Assembly (NCBI RefSeq): GCF_014204975.1 | Contig: NZ_JACHMM010000001.1 | Coordinates: forward strand, 4,774,001 to 4,838,000 | Length of the DNA stretch: 64,000 nt | Direction of reading: 5' to 3' | Source: Jiangella mangrovi | Lineage (GTDB): Bacteria > Actinomycetota > Actinomycetes > Jiangellales > Jiangellaceae | Shown: positions 16,422 to 26,846 of the stretch, one piece after another | How the letters are laid out: each line of letters begins with the position of its first letter | Position numbering within the stretch: position 1 is the stretch's first letter | Translations under genes and position numbers: made by a program | The notes under the pieces: model-generated | Databases searched by the model: none | Told to the model about the DNA's origin: nothing | Seen by the model: the letters and a program-made list of their open reading frames with translations, nothing else

Positions 16422-18257
16422 TCAGCGTCGGGGCCGGACGACCCCCGCGCTGCCGCCGCCACGGCGGACCGGCTCGGCGACGGCCTGGAGCTGGTGCTTG
16501 CCGAGGAACTCGATGCCGGTCGCCGCGCCGATCTCCGCCGTCGGCGCGAGCGTGTGCCCGAACTCGCCCTCGAGGAGCGCGCCGTGCGGGCCGCCGTCGA
16601 TGGCGGGCTCGGCCGACGTGTTGGCGCTGTTCGGCTGGAACAGCCGCGGCGCGGCCAGCGCCTCGGGCAGGTCCATGCCGAGGTCGATCCGGTTCACCAG
16701 CGTCTGCAGGACCGTCCCGATGATCGTCGCGCCGCCGGGGCTGCCGACCGCCAGCAGGGGGTCGCCGTCGCCGTCGAGCACGATGGTCGGCGCCATGGAC
16801 GAGCGCGGCCGCTTGTCCGGGCCGGGCAGGTTCGGGTCGGGCGCACTGCCCTGGGTCGGGGCGAAGTTGAAGTCGGTGAGCTCGTTGTTCAGCAGGAAGC
16901 CGCGGCCCGGGACGGCGATGCCGCTGCCGCCGGTCTGCTCGATGGTGAGCGTGTAGGCGACGACGTTGCCCCACCGGTCGGCCGTCGTCAGGTGCGTCGT
17001 CGAGCCTTCATCGGCGACGGCGACCGGGTCGGCCGCCGTCGCGCAGCCGCCGTAGTCGCCGTCGGGGACACCGGGCGCGACCGGCTTCGGCGCGGCCGCG
17101 TCGGGGTCGATGAGGCAGGCGCGCTCGTCGGCGAACTCCTGCGACAGCAGCTCGTCCAGCGGCACGTCGATGACGTCGGGGTCGCCGACGTAACGGTTGC
17201 GGTCGGCGAAGGCGAGCGCCGTCGCCTCGAGGTAGTGGTGCAGAGCCTGAGCCTCGTCCATGGCGCCGAGCTCGAAGTTCTCGAGGATGTTCAGCGCCTC
17301 GCCGACGGTCGACCCGCCCGACGACGGCGGCGGCATGCCGTACACCTGCAAGCCGCGGTAGTCGACGAGGGTCGGCTCGCGCTCGATGACCTCGTAGCCG
17401 GCGAGGTCGGCGGTCGTCAGGTCGCCGGGGCGGACGGTGCGGGTCGCGCCGTCGCGCACCGGCGGATCCTGGACGGTGGCGGCGATCTCGGCGCCGATGG
17501 GCCCCTCGTAGAACTCGTCGATGCCGTGCCGGGCGATCTGCCGGTAGGTGTCGGCGAGGTCGGGGTTCGGCAGCACCGTGCCGACGGCGGGCGGAGCACC
17601 GCCGGGCAGGTACAGCTCGGCCGAGGCCGGGAAGTCGGCGAAGATGGCGGCGTTGCCCTCGACCTGCGACCGGAAGGTCTGGTCGACGACGAACCCGTCC
17701 TCGGCCAGCTCGATCGCGGGCGCCAGATTGCGGGCGAGGCTGCGCCGGCCCCAGCGGTCGAGCGCCTCGTCCCAGGTCGCGAGCGTGCCCGGCGTGCCGA
17801 CGGAGAGGCCGCTGACCCGGGCGTCGGCGAACGCGAGCGGCGCCCCGGTCGCGGGGTCGATGAACCGCTGCTCGGTAGCCGTCGCCGGGGCGCTCTCGCG
17901 GCCGTCGAGCGTGCTGACCTCACCGGACCTCGCGTCGTAGTAGACGAAGAACCCGCCGCCGCCGATGCCGGACGAGAACGGCTCGCTGACGCCCAGGGCC
18001 GCGGCCGCCGCGACGGCGGCGTCGACGGCGTTGCCGCCGCGGCGCAGCACCTCGAGGCCGGCCTCCGTGGCGTCGGCGTCGACGGTGGCGACGGCGCCCC
18101 CGGCTCCGACGGCCGTGGGTTGCTTGGGCGGTGGACTGCCCTGGTGCCGGTGTGGGCCCTCGGCGGCCTGGGCCGGCGCGAGGAGTCCGGCTCCCGCGAG
18201 GGCGATCGTCCCGACGAGGGCCACTGCCGCCGTCCGCCTGCTCCGCTGCACACCCAT
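16422..18257 (-). CDS. ggt: Gamma-glutamyltransferase, secreted
   Basis: Hydrolyses or transfers the gamma-glutamyl group of glutathione-like compounds outside the cell. The proenzyme is 611 residues with an N-terminal signal peptide (RRTAAVALVGTIALAGAGLL, cleavage near AQA). The autoprocessing nucleophile Thr420 lies in GSTTHLTTADRWGN, which splits large and small subunits. The oxyanion and substrate motifs PPPSSGGST and VGSPGGATI are present. I chose the ATG at 18257 over the GTG one codon upstream because its spacing from GGAGG is better. An actinobacterium making mycothiol would use it mainly for peptide or gamma-glutamyl salvage (inference). Confidence 0.94.
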   Translation of the reverse strand: MGVQRSRRTAAVALVGTIALAGAGLLAPAQAAEGPHRHQGSPPPKQPTAVGAGGAVATVDADATEAGLEVLRRGGNAVDAAVAAAAALGVSEPFSSGIGGGGFFVYYDARSGEVSTLDGRESAPATATEQRFIDPATGAPLAFADARVSGLSVGTPGTLATWDEALDRWGRRSLARNLAPAIELAEDGFVVDQTFRSQVEGNAAIFADFPASAELYLPGGAPPAVGTVLPNPDLADTYRQIARHGIDEFYEGPIGAEIAATVQDPPVRDGATRTVRPGDLTTADLAGYEVIEREPTLVDYRGLQVYGMPPPSSGGSTVGEALNILENFELGAMDEAQALHHYLEATALAFADRNRYVGDPDVIDVPLDELLSQEFADERACLIDPDAAAPKPVAPGVPDGDYGGCATAADPVAVADEGSTTHLTTADRWGNVVAYTLTIEQTGGSGIAVPGRGFLLNNELTDFNFAPTQGSAPDPNLPGPDKRPRSSMAPTIVLDGDGDPLLAVGSPGGATIIGTVLQTLVNRIDLGMDLPEALAAPRLFQPNSANTSAEPAIDGGPHGALLEGEFGHTLAPTAEIGAATGIEFLGKHQLQAVAEPVRRGGGSAGVVRPRR

Positions 18258-18512
18258 CACCCGTCCTCCTCAGCACCCGCCCCCGTGTGACCCCCCTACC
18301 TTGCCGGATTTCAATCCCGGCGAGAAGTGATCGGAGAACGCGGGACGGACCAGTCGGTTCGGAGCCGCCGCCGGCCTCGCCCGCCCGGAGCACACCGCAC
18401 TCGCGTGAGGACACGTGCCCGCACGTGTCCGGACCCGATCCGGTCCTCGGACGGGTGAGGTGCTCCCGCGCCGGGTGAGGTCTGGTCGCGCGCGGCGAGC
18501 GACCACCCGCCG

Positions 18513-18587
18513 TCAGGCACCCCGCCATCAGGCACCCCGCCATCAGGCACCCCGCCGTCAGCCGTCCCGCCGTCAGCCGTCCCGCCG
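18513..18587. repeat. Five tandem 15-bp repeats in a non-coding gap
   Basis: Three copies of TCAGGCACCCCGCC(A/G) are followed by two copies of TCAGCCGTCCCGCCG, giving 15-bp periodicity, and a degenerate sixth unit follows. They lie in the ~380-bp gap 18258-18637, upstream of ggt and downstream of the TPR gene. Frames through the repeat encode only low-complexity pentapeptides, so it is probably non-coding. I see no gene in the remainder of this gap. Confidence 0.8.
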
Positions 18588-18637
18588 TGAGGCAGGCGCC
18601 GCCGGCCGCACGCCTGGGCCGGCCGAGACCCTCGCGC

Positions 18638-19084
18638 TCAGCCGTGCAGGGCGATCGCGCGCCGGGCGGCCTCGCGGGCCCGCGACCGGTCGCCCGCGTC
18701 GTCATAGGCCAGCGCCAGCCGGAACCAGACGCGCCAGTCCTCCGGGTCGGCCTCCGCCTCGGCGCGGCGGCGCTCGAACAGCTCGTCGGCGGCGCCCCGC
18801 TCGGCCCGGCCGCTGGGCCGGCGCGGCAGGTCGTCGACCGGCAGACCGCCCTCGTCCTCGAGCTCGCGGGCGAGCGTCTGCATGTGCAGCCCGAACCGCA
18901 CCGACCGCCACAGCACCCAGGCGCCGACGACCGCGATCACCACGACCGCGACCCCGATGCCCGCACCGGCGACCGTCCCGGACGCGAGGAGCAGCACGCC
19001 GCGCCACACGACCAGCACCAGCAGCGCCCCGACGAGGACCGCCATGCCGGCGGCCCACACCCGGTCGCGCCGTTCGCCCCTCAC
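18638..19084 (-). CDS. Membrane protein with C-terminal TPR-like segment
   Basis: A 148-residue protein with two transmembrane segments (about 10-33 and 37-60) and then a soluble tail whose last 40 residues (EDWRVWFRLALAYDDAGDRSRAREAARRAIAL) look like one tetratricopeptide repeat. Small proteins of this kind stand beside dapB in other actinobacteria, to my knowledge. Start taken as the GTG at 19084. It lies downstream of dapB on the same strand across a ~190-bp repeat-rich spacer. Function unknown. Confidence 0.75.
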   Translation of the reverse strand: MRGERRDRVWAAGMAVLVGALLVLVVWRGVLLLASGTVAGAGIGVAVVVIAVVGAWVLWRSVRFGLHMQTLARELEDEGGLPVDDLPRRPSGRAERGAADELFERRRAEAEADPEDWRVWFRLALAYDDAGDRSRAREAARRAIALHG

Positions 19085-19102
19085 CGGCCTGCCCGCACGT
19101 TC

Positions 19103-19156
19103 GCCGACCCGCCCGCGCCCGCCGACCCGCCCGCGCCCGCCAGCCCGCCCACGCCC
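19103..19156. repeat. Three tandem 18-bp GC-rich repeats
   Basis: The unit GCCGACCCGCCCGCGCCC appears twice exactly (19103-19120 and 19121-19138). A third copy with three changes follows at 19139-19156, and a decayed fourth after that. It lies between dapB and the TPR-like gene; no credible coding frame crosses it. Confidence 0.75.
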
Positions 19157-19271
19157 ACCGACCCGCTCGAGCTACCGGTCCGCGCGCACTCGCCAGCCCG
19201 CACACACCCGCCGAACCGCCCGAGCTGACCGAGCTGCCCGCGCTCACCGGTCCCCGCGCGCTCGCCCGTGC

Positions 19272-21261
<1,990 letters not shown>

Positions 21262-21381
21262 GCCTCGACCCTCCTTCGATCGGCGGCCCACTTTCAAGAT
21301 CGAATCCCCGGAATGTGGACAAGTCGGCGAACTCGTTCTGGCTGTGGACGGCCGGCCGCCGCATCCGCGCGCCAGACCATC

Positions 21382-21454
21382 CGGGCAACTGGTCCAACCA
21401 CTCGGGCAACCGTTCTGATCCGCGCGCACGGCCTGCGGGCAAGTTTGCGGGCAA
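21382..21454 (+). repeat. Four direct CGGGCAA motifs in a divergent promoter region
   Basis: CGGGCAA occurs at 21382-21388, 21403-21409, 21436-21442 and 21448-21454. The last two are extended (TGCGGGCAAG). They precede the sigma-like gene and could be a regulator-binding array. No consistent helical spacing is apparent (21, 33 and 12 bp). Confidence 0.5.
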
Positions 21455-21477
21455 GGGTCGGACGCGAGTGTGGGACC

Positions 21478-22218
21478 GTGATCACGACCCCAGCCCCCGC
21501 CCCGGTCGCCGGCCCGGCCCGCCGCAGCGACGACAGCCTCGTCGGGCAGCTGAACGCCGAGTGGGCGCGGCTCTGCGCCGCCCCCGCCTCCGCCCACGCC
21601 GTCGCCCGCTGGCGGATCCCGTCGGTCACCGCGCCGGCCGACCTCGAGCTCGCGGTCCGCCGCGACGCCGACGGCGTGCTCCTCGCGCTGCTGCGCCGAG
21701 GACAGGACGGCGACGCGCTCGCGCTGCGGTCGGTGTTCCAGCTCATGCTCGGCAAGGCGGTCCGCATCGCCGCCACGCACGCCGGCCGCGACTCGCGGGC
21801 CGCCCTCGAGCAGGCGGCGGTCACGGCGCTCTGGACGGTCGTCGCGAGCTACCCCGTCGCCCGGCGGCCGGTCAAGGTCGCGGCCAACATCGCCATGGAC
21901 ACCCTCCGGCTCACGGTCGACGAGCTGGCCCACCAGCGCCACGAGACCCCGGCCGGTCCCGAGGACCTGCACCCGGCGGCCGCCACCGACTCCCCACCCG
22001 ACCTCGAGCTGTTCGAGCTCCTCGCCTGGGCGGTCGGCAACGGCACGGTCACGCACGACGAGGCCACCCTCCTCGTCGACATCTACGCGCCGCCCGCCGG
22101 CCGGCCGGGCGGCAAGGCCGCCGCCGAACGCCACGGCCTCACCTGGGCCGCCGCCCGCCAGCGTGCCAGCCGCGCCACCCGCCGCATCGCCGACGCGGTG
22201 AGAGCCGACGCGGCCTAG
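21478..22218 (+). CDS. Sigma-70-like protein (putative)
   Basis: A 246-residue protein. A region-2-like stretch (LEQAAVTALWTVVASYPVARRPVKVAANIAMDTLR) resembles the helices of extracytoplasmic-type sigma factors. The C-terminus (VTHDEATLLVDIYAPP, then AAERHGLTWAAARQRASRATRRIADAV) resembles region 4 with a DNA-binding HTH. The similarity is by eye only; it could instead be a sigma-like transcription regulator. GAGTGT is six bases before the GTG start. It is divergent from the unknown gene at 20065-21261. Confidence 0.6.
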   Translation: MITTPAPAPVAGPARRSDDSLVGQLNAEWARLCAAPASAHAVARWRIPSVTAPADLELAVRRDADGVLLALLRRGQDGDALALRSVFQLMLGKAVRIAATHAGRDSRAALEQAAVTALWTVVASYPVARRPVKVAANIAMDTLRLTVDELAHQRHETPAGPEDLHPAAATDSPPDLELFELLAWAVGNGTVTHDEATLLVDIYAPPAGRPGGKAAAERHGLTWAAARQRASRATRRIADAVRADAA

Positions 22219-22450
22219 GTACACCTCAGCGTGTCCGACGGATCGTCCGCAGGCCGTCGTCGACCACCCCCGCACCTCTCGCTGATCCGTCAGGCACTCA
22301 CGAGCGCGTCGAGGCCCGATAGTGGCGCGCATCAGCCAGGTCGATCTGAGAACGCTGCGTGATCTGTGTGGCGTTGCTGTCGCTGTGACGACCGTCTCCT
22401 CACCCACACGGGGCAGTGATCACACACCGTCGCGATGCCGCCGGCGCCCC

Positions 22451-23746
22451 CTACACCGGCACGCCCGGTCGCGCCACCACCCCGCGACGGATCGCCAGCG
22501 CCATCGCCGCGGCCATCGCGCACAGGGCGCCGGCGCCGATCCAGGCGATGTCGTAGCTGCCGTACGCGTCGCGCGTCAGGCCGGCGCCGAACGCGACCAG
22601 CGCCGCCCCGATCTGGTGCGACGCCAGCACCCAGCCGAACACGATCGGGCCGGACGCGCCGAAGTGCTCGCGGCACAGGGCGATCGTCGGCGGGACCGTC
22701 GCGACCCAGTCGAGGCCGTAGAAGACGATGAAGAACAGCATCGGCGGGTGCACCGTGTCGGCCAGCAGCAGCGGCAGCACCATCAGCGACACCCCGCGCA
22801 GCGCGTAGTACACGCCGAGCAGCAGCCGCGGGTCGAACCGGTCGGTGAGCCAGCCCGACGCCACCGTGCCGATCAGGTCGAAGATCCCGACCACCGCCAA
22901 CAGCCCGGCCGCCGTCGTCACCGGCATGCCGTGGTCGTGCGCCGCGGGGACGAAGTGGGTGCCGACCAGCCCGTTGGTCGACGCGCCGCAGATCGCGAAC
23001 GTCCCGGCCAGCAGCCAGAACGCCTTGGTCCGCGCGGCCGACGTGAGCGCGCCGATCGCCCGCCGGCCCGCCCCGCCGGCCGCCACCACGGGCGACGGCG
23101 GCGCGTCCATCGGCGCGCCGTACGCCCGCACCCCCACGTCCTCCGGCCGGTCCCGCAGCAGGAACCAGACCAGCGGCACCGCGGCCACCGCCACCCCCGT
23201 CACGACCAGCGACGCCGACCGCCAGCCGCGGTCCTGGACCAGCACGGCGAGCAGCGGCAGGAAGACCAGCTGGCCGGTCGCCGTCCCGGCGGTCAGGATG
23301 CCCGACACCAGGCCGCGGCGCGCCACGAACCAGCGGTCGGTGACGGTGGCGACGAACGCCAGCGCCATGGACCCGGTCCCCAGCCCGACCAGCAGGCCCC
23401 AGCACAGCACCAGCTGCCAGCTCGCCGTCATGAGCACCGTGAGGCCGCTGCCGGCCGCGACCAGCGACAACGCGCACGCGACGACCCGGCGTATGCCGAA
23501 GCGCTCCATCAGCGCGGCCGCGAACGGCGAGGTCAGCCCGTACAGCATGATGTTGACGGAGATCGCGAACGAGATCGTCCCGTGCGACCAGCCGAACTCC
23601 TCGCGGAACGGTTCGATCATCACGCTCGGCGTGGCCCGGAACGCCGCCGCCCCGACCAGCGCGACGAACGCCACCAATGCCACCCACCAGGCGCGATGAA
23701 TCCGGCCCACCTGACGCGGCGGGCGGACGGGCACGGTCGGCGTCAC
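22451..23746 (-). CDS. MFS transporter
   Basis: Inner-membrane carrier of 431 residues with about 12 transmembrane segments in two halves. The loop motif after TM2 is reduced to FAAALMERFGIRR, and GWLTDRFDPRLLLG lies in the second half. RPEDVG in the central loop resembles monocarboxylate/oxalate-type MFS proteins. Substrate unknown. The GTG at 23746 has CAGGAT six bases upstream; an ATG near 23800 is the alternative. It is divergent from a GlxA-type regulator 70 bp away, which may control it. Confidence 0.86.
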   Translation of the reverse strand: MTPTVPVRPPRQVGRIHRAWWVALVAFVALVGAAAFRATPSVMIEPFREEFGWSHGTISFAISVNIMLYGLTSPFAAALMERFGIRRVVACALSLVAAGSGLTVLMTASWQLVLCWGLLVGLGTGSMALAFVATVTDRWFVARRGLVSGILTAGTATGQLVFLPLLAVLVQDRGWRSASLVVTGVAVAAVPLVWFLLRDRPEDVGVRAYGAPMDAPPSPVVAAGGAGRRAIGALTSAARTKAFWLLAGTFAICGASTNGLVGTHFVPAAHDHGMPVTTAAGLLAVVGIFDLIGTVASGWLTDRFDPRLLLGVYYALRGVSLMVLPLLLADTVHPPMLFFIVFYGLDWVATVPPTIALCREHFGASGPIVFGWVLASHQIGAALVAFGAGLTRDAYGSYDIAWIGAGALCAMAAAMALAIRRGVVARPGVPV

Positions 23747-23816
23747 CCGACGATCCTGAAGCACCACCGCCGACGCCGCCAGTGGCCGGACAGTCACCAT
23801 GTGAAAGAATCCGGCC

Positions 23817-24785
23817 ATGACCGCAGGACCCCACCGCGTGGTCGTGCTCGCGCGGCACGGCGTCATCCCGTTCGAGCTGGCCATCCCGGCGCGCATCTTC
23901 GGCGCGGCCCGGACGACCGACGGCCGCCCGCTGTACGAGGTGCACACCTGCGGCCTGGACCGCGGCACCGTCCGCACCGACGCCGACTTCGACGTCGTCG
24001 TCCCGCACGGCCCCGAGGCGCTCGCCCGGGCCGACACCGTCGTCGTCCCCGCGTCGTACGAGACCACCAGCGTGTCGCGCGACGGCACCCTCCCCGACGA
24101 CCTCGCGGCGGCGTTCGCCCGCATCACGCCCGGCACGCGCATCGTCTCGATCTGCACCGGCGCGTTCGCGCTGGCCGCCGCCGGGCTGCTCGACGGCCGC
24201 CCGGCCGCCACGCACTGGCGCAGCGTCGACCGCTTCGCCGAGCTGTTCCCGCAGGTCAAGCTCGATCCCGACGTGCTGTTCATCGACGACGGCGACATCC
24301 TCACCTCCGCGGGGGTCGCGGCCGGAGTCGACCTGTGCCTGCACATCGTGCGCCGCGACTTCGGCACCGCCGTCGCCAACCGCGCCGCTCGCCGCTGCGT
24401 CGTCCCGCCGTGGCGCGACGGTGGCCAGGCCCAGTACGTCGACCGGCCGGTCCCCGAGCCCGAGGCGCTGACCACGGCCGACGCGCGCAGCTGGGCGGTC
24501 GCGCACCTCGACCAGCCCCTGACGCTGCATGACCTCGCGTCCCGGCAGTCGATGAGCGTGCGCACGTTCACCCGCCGGTTCCGCCAGGAGCTCGGCGTCA
24601 GCCCCGGCCAGTGGCTCATCCAGCAGCGCGTCGACCGCGCCCGGCACCTGCTCGAGGACAGCGACCTCAGCGTCGACGAGGTCGCCCGCCGCTGCGGCTT
24701 CGGCACGACCGCCTCGATGCGCCAGCACCTGCGCGCCAGCCTGGGCGTGTCGCCGTCGGGCTACCGCCGCACCTTCCGCAGCTGA
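23817..24785 (+). CDS. GlxA/FtrA-type transcriptional regulator (DJ-1/PfpI plus AraC HTH)
   Basis: A 322-residue regulator. An N-terminal DJ-1/PfpI-like amidotransferase fold (about 1-190) has the nucleophile-elbow segment SICTGAFALAAAG. A C-terminal AraC domain carries two HTH units (LTLHDLASRQSMSVRTFTRRF and SVDEVARRCGFGTTASMRQHL). Such regulators often respond to metabolites and control adjacent catabolic or transport genes; the divergent MFS gene is the obvious target (inference). AAGAAT lies six bases before the ATG. Confidence 0.9.
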   Translation: MTAGPHRVVVLARHGVIPFELAIPARIFGAARTTDGRPLYEVHTCGLDRGTVRTDADFDVVVPHGPEALARADTVVVPASYETTSVSRDGTLPDDLAAAFARITPGTRIVSICTGAFALAAAGLLDGRPAATHWRSVDRFAELFPQVKLDPDVLFIDDGDILTSAGVAAGVDLCLHIVRRDFGTAVANRAARRCVVPPWRDGGQAQYVDRPVPEPEALTTADARSWAVAHLDQPLTLHDLASRQSMSVRTFTRRFRQELGVSPGQWLIQQRVDRARHLLEDSDLSVDEVARRCGFGTTASMRQHLRASLGVSPSGYRRTFRS

Positions 24786-24814
24786 CGCCGTCGCCCACCC
24801 CGTACTCTCGCACC

Positions 24815-25276
24815 GTGTTCCACGTCGTCTTCTACGAGCCGCGCATCCCGCCGAACACCGGCAACGCGATCCGCATGGTCGCCGCCACGGGCGCTCACCT
24901 GCACCTGATCCGCCCGCTCGGCTTCGACCTCGACGACGCCAAGCTGCGCCGCGCCGGCCTCGACTACCACGACCTCGCGAACGTGACGGTGCACGACGAC
25001 CTCGCCGCCGCCTGGACGGCCCTCCAGCCCGAGCGCGTCTTCGCCTTCGCCACCAGCGGCACCACGCGGCACAGCGACATCGCCTACCGGCCCGGCGACG
25101 TCCTGCTGTTCGGCCCGGAGCCGACCGGCCTCCCGCCGGACGTGCTCGCGGACCCGATGGTCACCGACCGCGTCCGGATCCCGATGCTGGCCGGACGGCG
25201 CTCGCTCAACCTCTCGAACTCCGCCGCCGTCGCCGTCTACGAGGCCTGGCGCCAGCACGACTATCACGGGATCTGA
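24815..25276 (+). CDS. trmL: tRNA (cytidine(34)-2'-O)-methyltransferase
   Basis: SPOUT-class SAM methyltransferase modifying the wobble base of tRNA-Leu isoacceptors. Its 153 residues match the family. Motifs are YEPRIPPNTGNAIRMVAATG at the N-terminus, LLFGPEPTGLP in the middle and the knot region IPMLAGRRSLNLSNSAAVAVYE. TACTCT lies six bases before the GTG start. It is encoded just downstream of the GlxA-type gene but probably has its own promoter. Confidence 0.93.
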   Translation: MFHVVFYEPRIPPNTGNAIRMVAATGAHLHLIRPLGFDLDDAKLRRAGLDYHDLANVTVHDDLAAAWTALQPERVFAFATSGTTRHSDIAYRPGDVLLFGPEPTGLPPDVLADPMVTDRVRIPMLAGRRSLNLSNSAAVAVYEAWRQHDYHGI

Positions 25277-25305
25277 TCACCCGCTCCGTCACACGGGCGC
25301 GGGAG

Positions 25306-25311
25306 TAGCGT
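25306..25311 (+). promoter_or_regulatory. -10 hexamer TAGCGT of the decarboxylase gene (leaderless)
   Basis: TAGCGT, then six bases (CGGGCC), then the ATG at 25318. Confidence 0.5.
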
Positions 25312-25317
25312 CGGGCC

Positions 25318-26796
25318 ATGCAGCGACCCGAACCCCTCACCGACCTCGACTGGACTCCCGACCGCGCCGCCGAGTTCGGCACGGCCGCCCTGGACCTCTG
25401 GACGGAGTACCTGCGGCGGCTGCCGGAACTGCCGGTCGCCCATCCGCACACGCCCGCGCAGACCCGGGCCGCCGTCGTCGACGGCCGCGACGTGCCGGAC
25501 AAGCCGCTGACCGACGACGAGCTGCTCGAGCACCTGCGCACCGTCGTCATGGAGCACGGCGCGCAGACCGGGCACGGCGGGTTCATGGCCTACATCACCG
25601 GCGCCGGCACGGTTCCGGGCGCGCCCGCGGCGCTGCTGGCGGCCGGCATCAACCAGAACCTCGGCGGCTGGCCGCTCGGCCCCGGCGCCACGGAGATCGA
25701 GAACCACGTCCTGGCCTGGTTCGCCGCCCGGCTGGGGCTGCCGCCGGAGACGTCGGGCGCGTTCGTCACCGGCGGCGCGACGGCGAACCTCATGGCGCTC
25801 GCGGTCGCCCGCGACTCGCTGGCCGGCTGGGACGTGCGGCGCGACGGGGTCGCCGGCGGTCCGCGGCTGGCGATCTACGCGTCCGACGACGTGCACGAGA
25901 CGGTCGACCGGGCCGCGGACCTGCTCGGCCTCGGGACGGCGGCCGTGCGGCGGGTGCCGACCGACGACCGGTTCCGGCTGCAGGCGTCCGCCGTCGAGGC
26001 AGCGATCCGGCAGGACATCGCCGACGGCGTCAAGCCGCTCGCCGTCGTGGCCACCGCGGGGACGACGGAGATGGGCGCGATCGACCCGCTGGACGAGCTG
26101 GCCGACGTCGCCGAGCGATACGGCTGCTGGTTCCACGTCGACGCCGCGTACGGCGGGCCGGCCGCCATGGTCGACGAGCTGAAGCCGCGGTTCGCCGGGA
26201 TCTCGCGGGCGGACTCCGTCACCTGCGACCCGCACAAGTGGATGAACATCCCGATCTCGGCCAGCCTCGTGCTCTTCCGCGACCAGGCCCGCCACATCGC
26301 CGCGTTCACCCTGCAGCCCGACTATACGAAGCTCGACGCCACCGTGCTGAACGACATGGTGCTGCGCTACCAGTGGACTCCGCAGTTCACGCGGCCGTTC
26401 GACGCGCTGCCGGTCTGGGTGTCGCTGCTGGCGCAGGGCTGGGACGCCATGGCACGGCGCATCCGCCACGACGTCGAGCTGGCCGCCTGGCTGCACCGCC
26501 TGGTCGGAGCGCACGACGAGCTGGAGGCGCTGGCCGATCCCGAGCTGTCGATCGTCTGCTTCCGGTACGTGCCGCCCGGTGGCGCCGACCTCGGCGAGGC
26601 GTACCTCGACGACCTCAACGAGCGCATCCTCTACGCCGTGCAACGTGCCGGCCGGGTGTACCCGTCGAACGCCGTGATCCGGGGCCGGTACGCGATCCGG
26701 GCCTGCCTCATCAGCTACCGCACCGAGGCCTCACACGTCGAGACGCTCGTCGACGACGTGGTGACGCATGGCCGGCGGCTGCACGCGGCCGGCTAG
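25318..26796 (+). CDS. PLP-dependent group II amino acid decarboxylase
   Basis: A 492-residue enzyme of the aromatic-L-amino-acid / diaminobutyrate decarboxylase family. The PLP Lys307 lies in TCDPHKWMNIP. WFHVDAAYGGPAAM carries the PLP-pyridine Asp. The N-terminal pattern HGGFMAYITGAGTVPGAPA and an FVTGGATANLMALAVAR segment fit the fold. Substrate (Trp, Tyr, Dopa, Glu or others) cannot be fixed by eye. No transporter or pathway partner is adjacent, so it is read here as a stand-alone gene. Confidence 0.9.
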   Translation: MQRPEPLTDLDWTPDRAAEFGTAALDLWTEYLRRLPELPVAHPHTPAQTRAAVVDGRDVPDKPLTDDELLEHLRTVVMEHGAQTGHGGFMAYITGAGTVPGAPAALLAAGINQNLGGWPLGPGATEIENHVLAWFAARLGLPPETSGAFVTGGATANLMALAVARDSLAGWDVRRDGVAGGPRLAIYASDDVHETVDRAADLLGLGTAAVRRVPTDDRFRLQASAVEAAIRQDIADGVKPLAVVATAGTTEMGAIDPLDELADVAERYGCWFHVDAAYGGPAAMVDELKPRFAGISRADSVTCDPHKWMNIPISASLVLFRDQARHIAAFTLQPDYTKLDATVLNDMVLRYQWTPQFTRPFDALPVWVSLLAQGWDAMARRIRHDVELAAWLHRLVGAHDELEALADPELSIVCFRYVPPGGADLGEAYLDDLNERILYAVQRAGRVYPSNAVIRGRYAIRACLISYRTEASHVETLVDDVVTHGRRLHAAG

Positions 26797-26846
26797 AGGG
26801 CGGTCGCCTTCCGACCTTGTCGGTGGGTCCGGTTAAGATCATTTAC

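Noticed and set aside
18311..18550. A minus-strand frame reading the 15-bp repeat as GGVPD units
   Set aside because: The repeat-derived pentapeptides and Arg-rich remainder look like shadow translation; no ribosome site or -10 box.
18513..18587. A CRISPR array
   Set aside because: Units are 15 bp, contiguous without spacers, and no cas genes are present.
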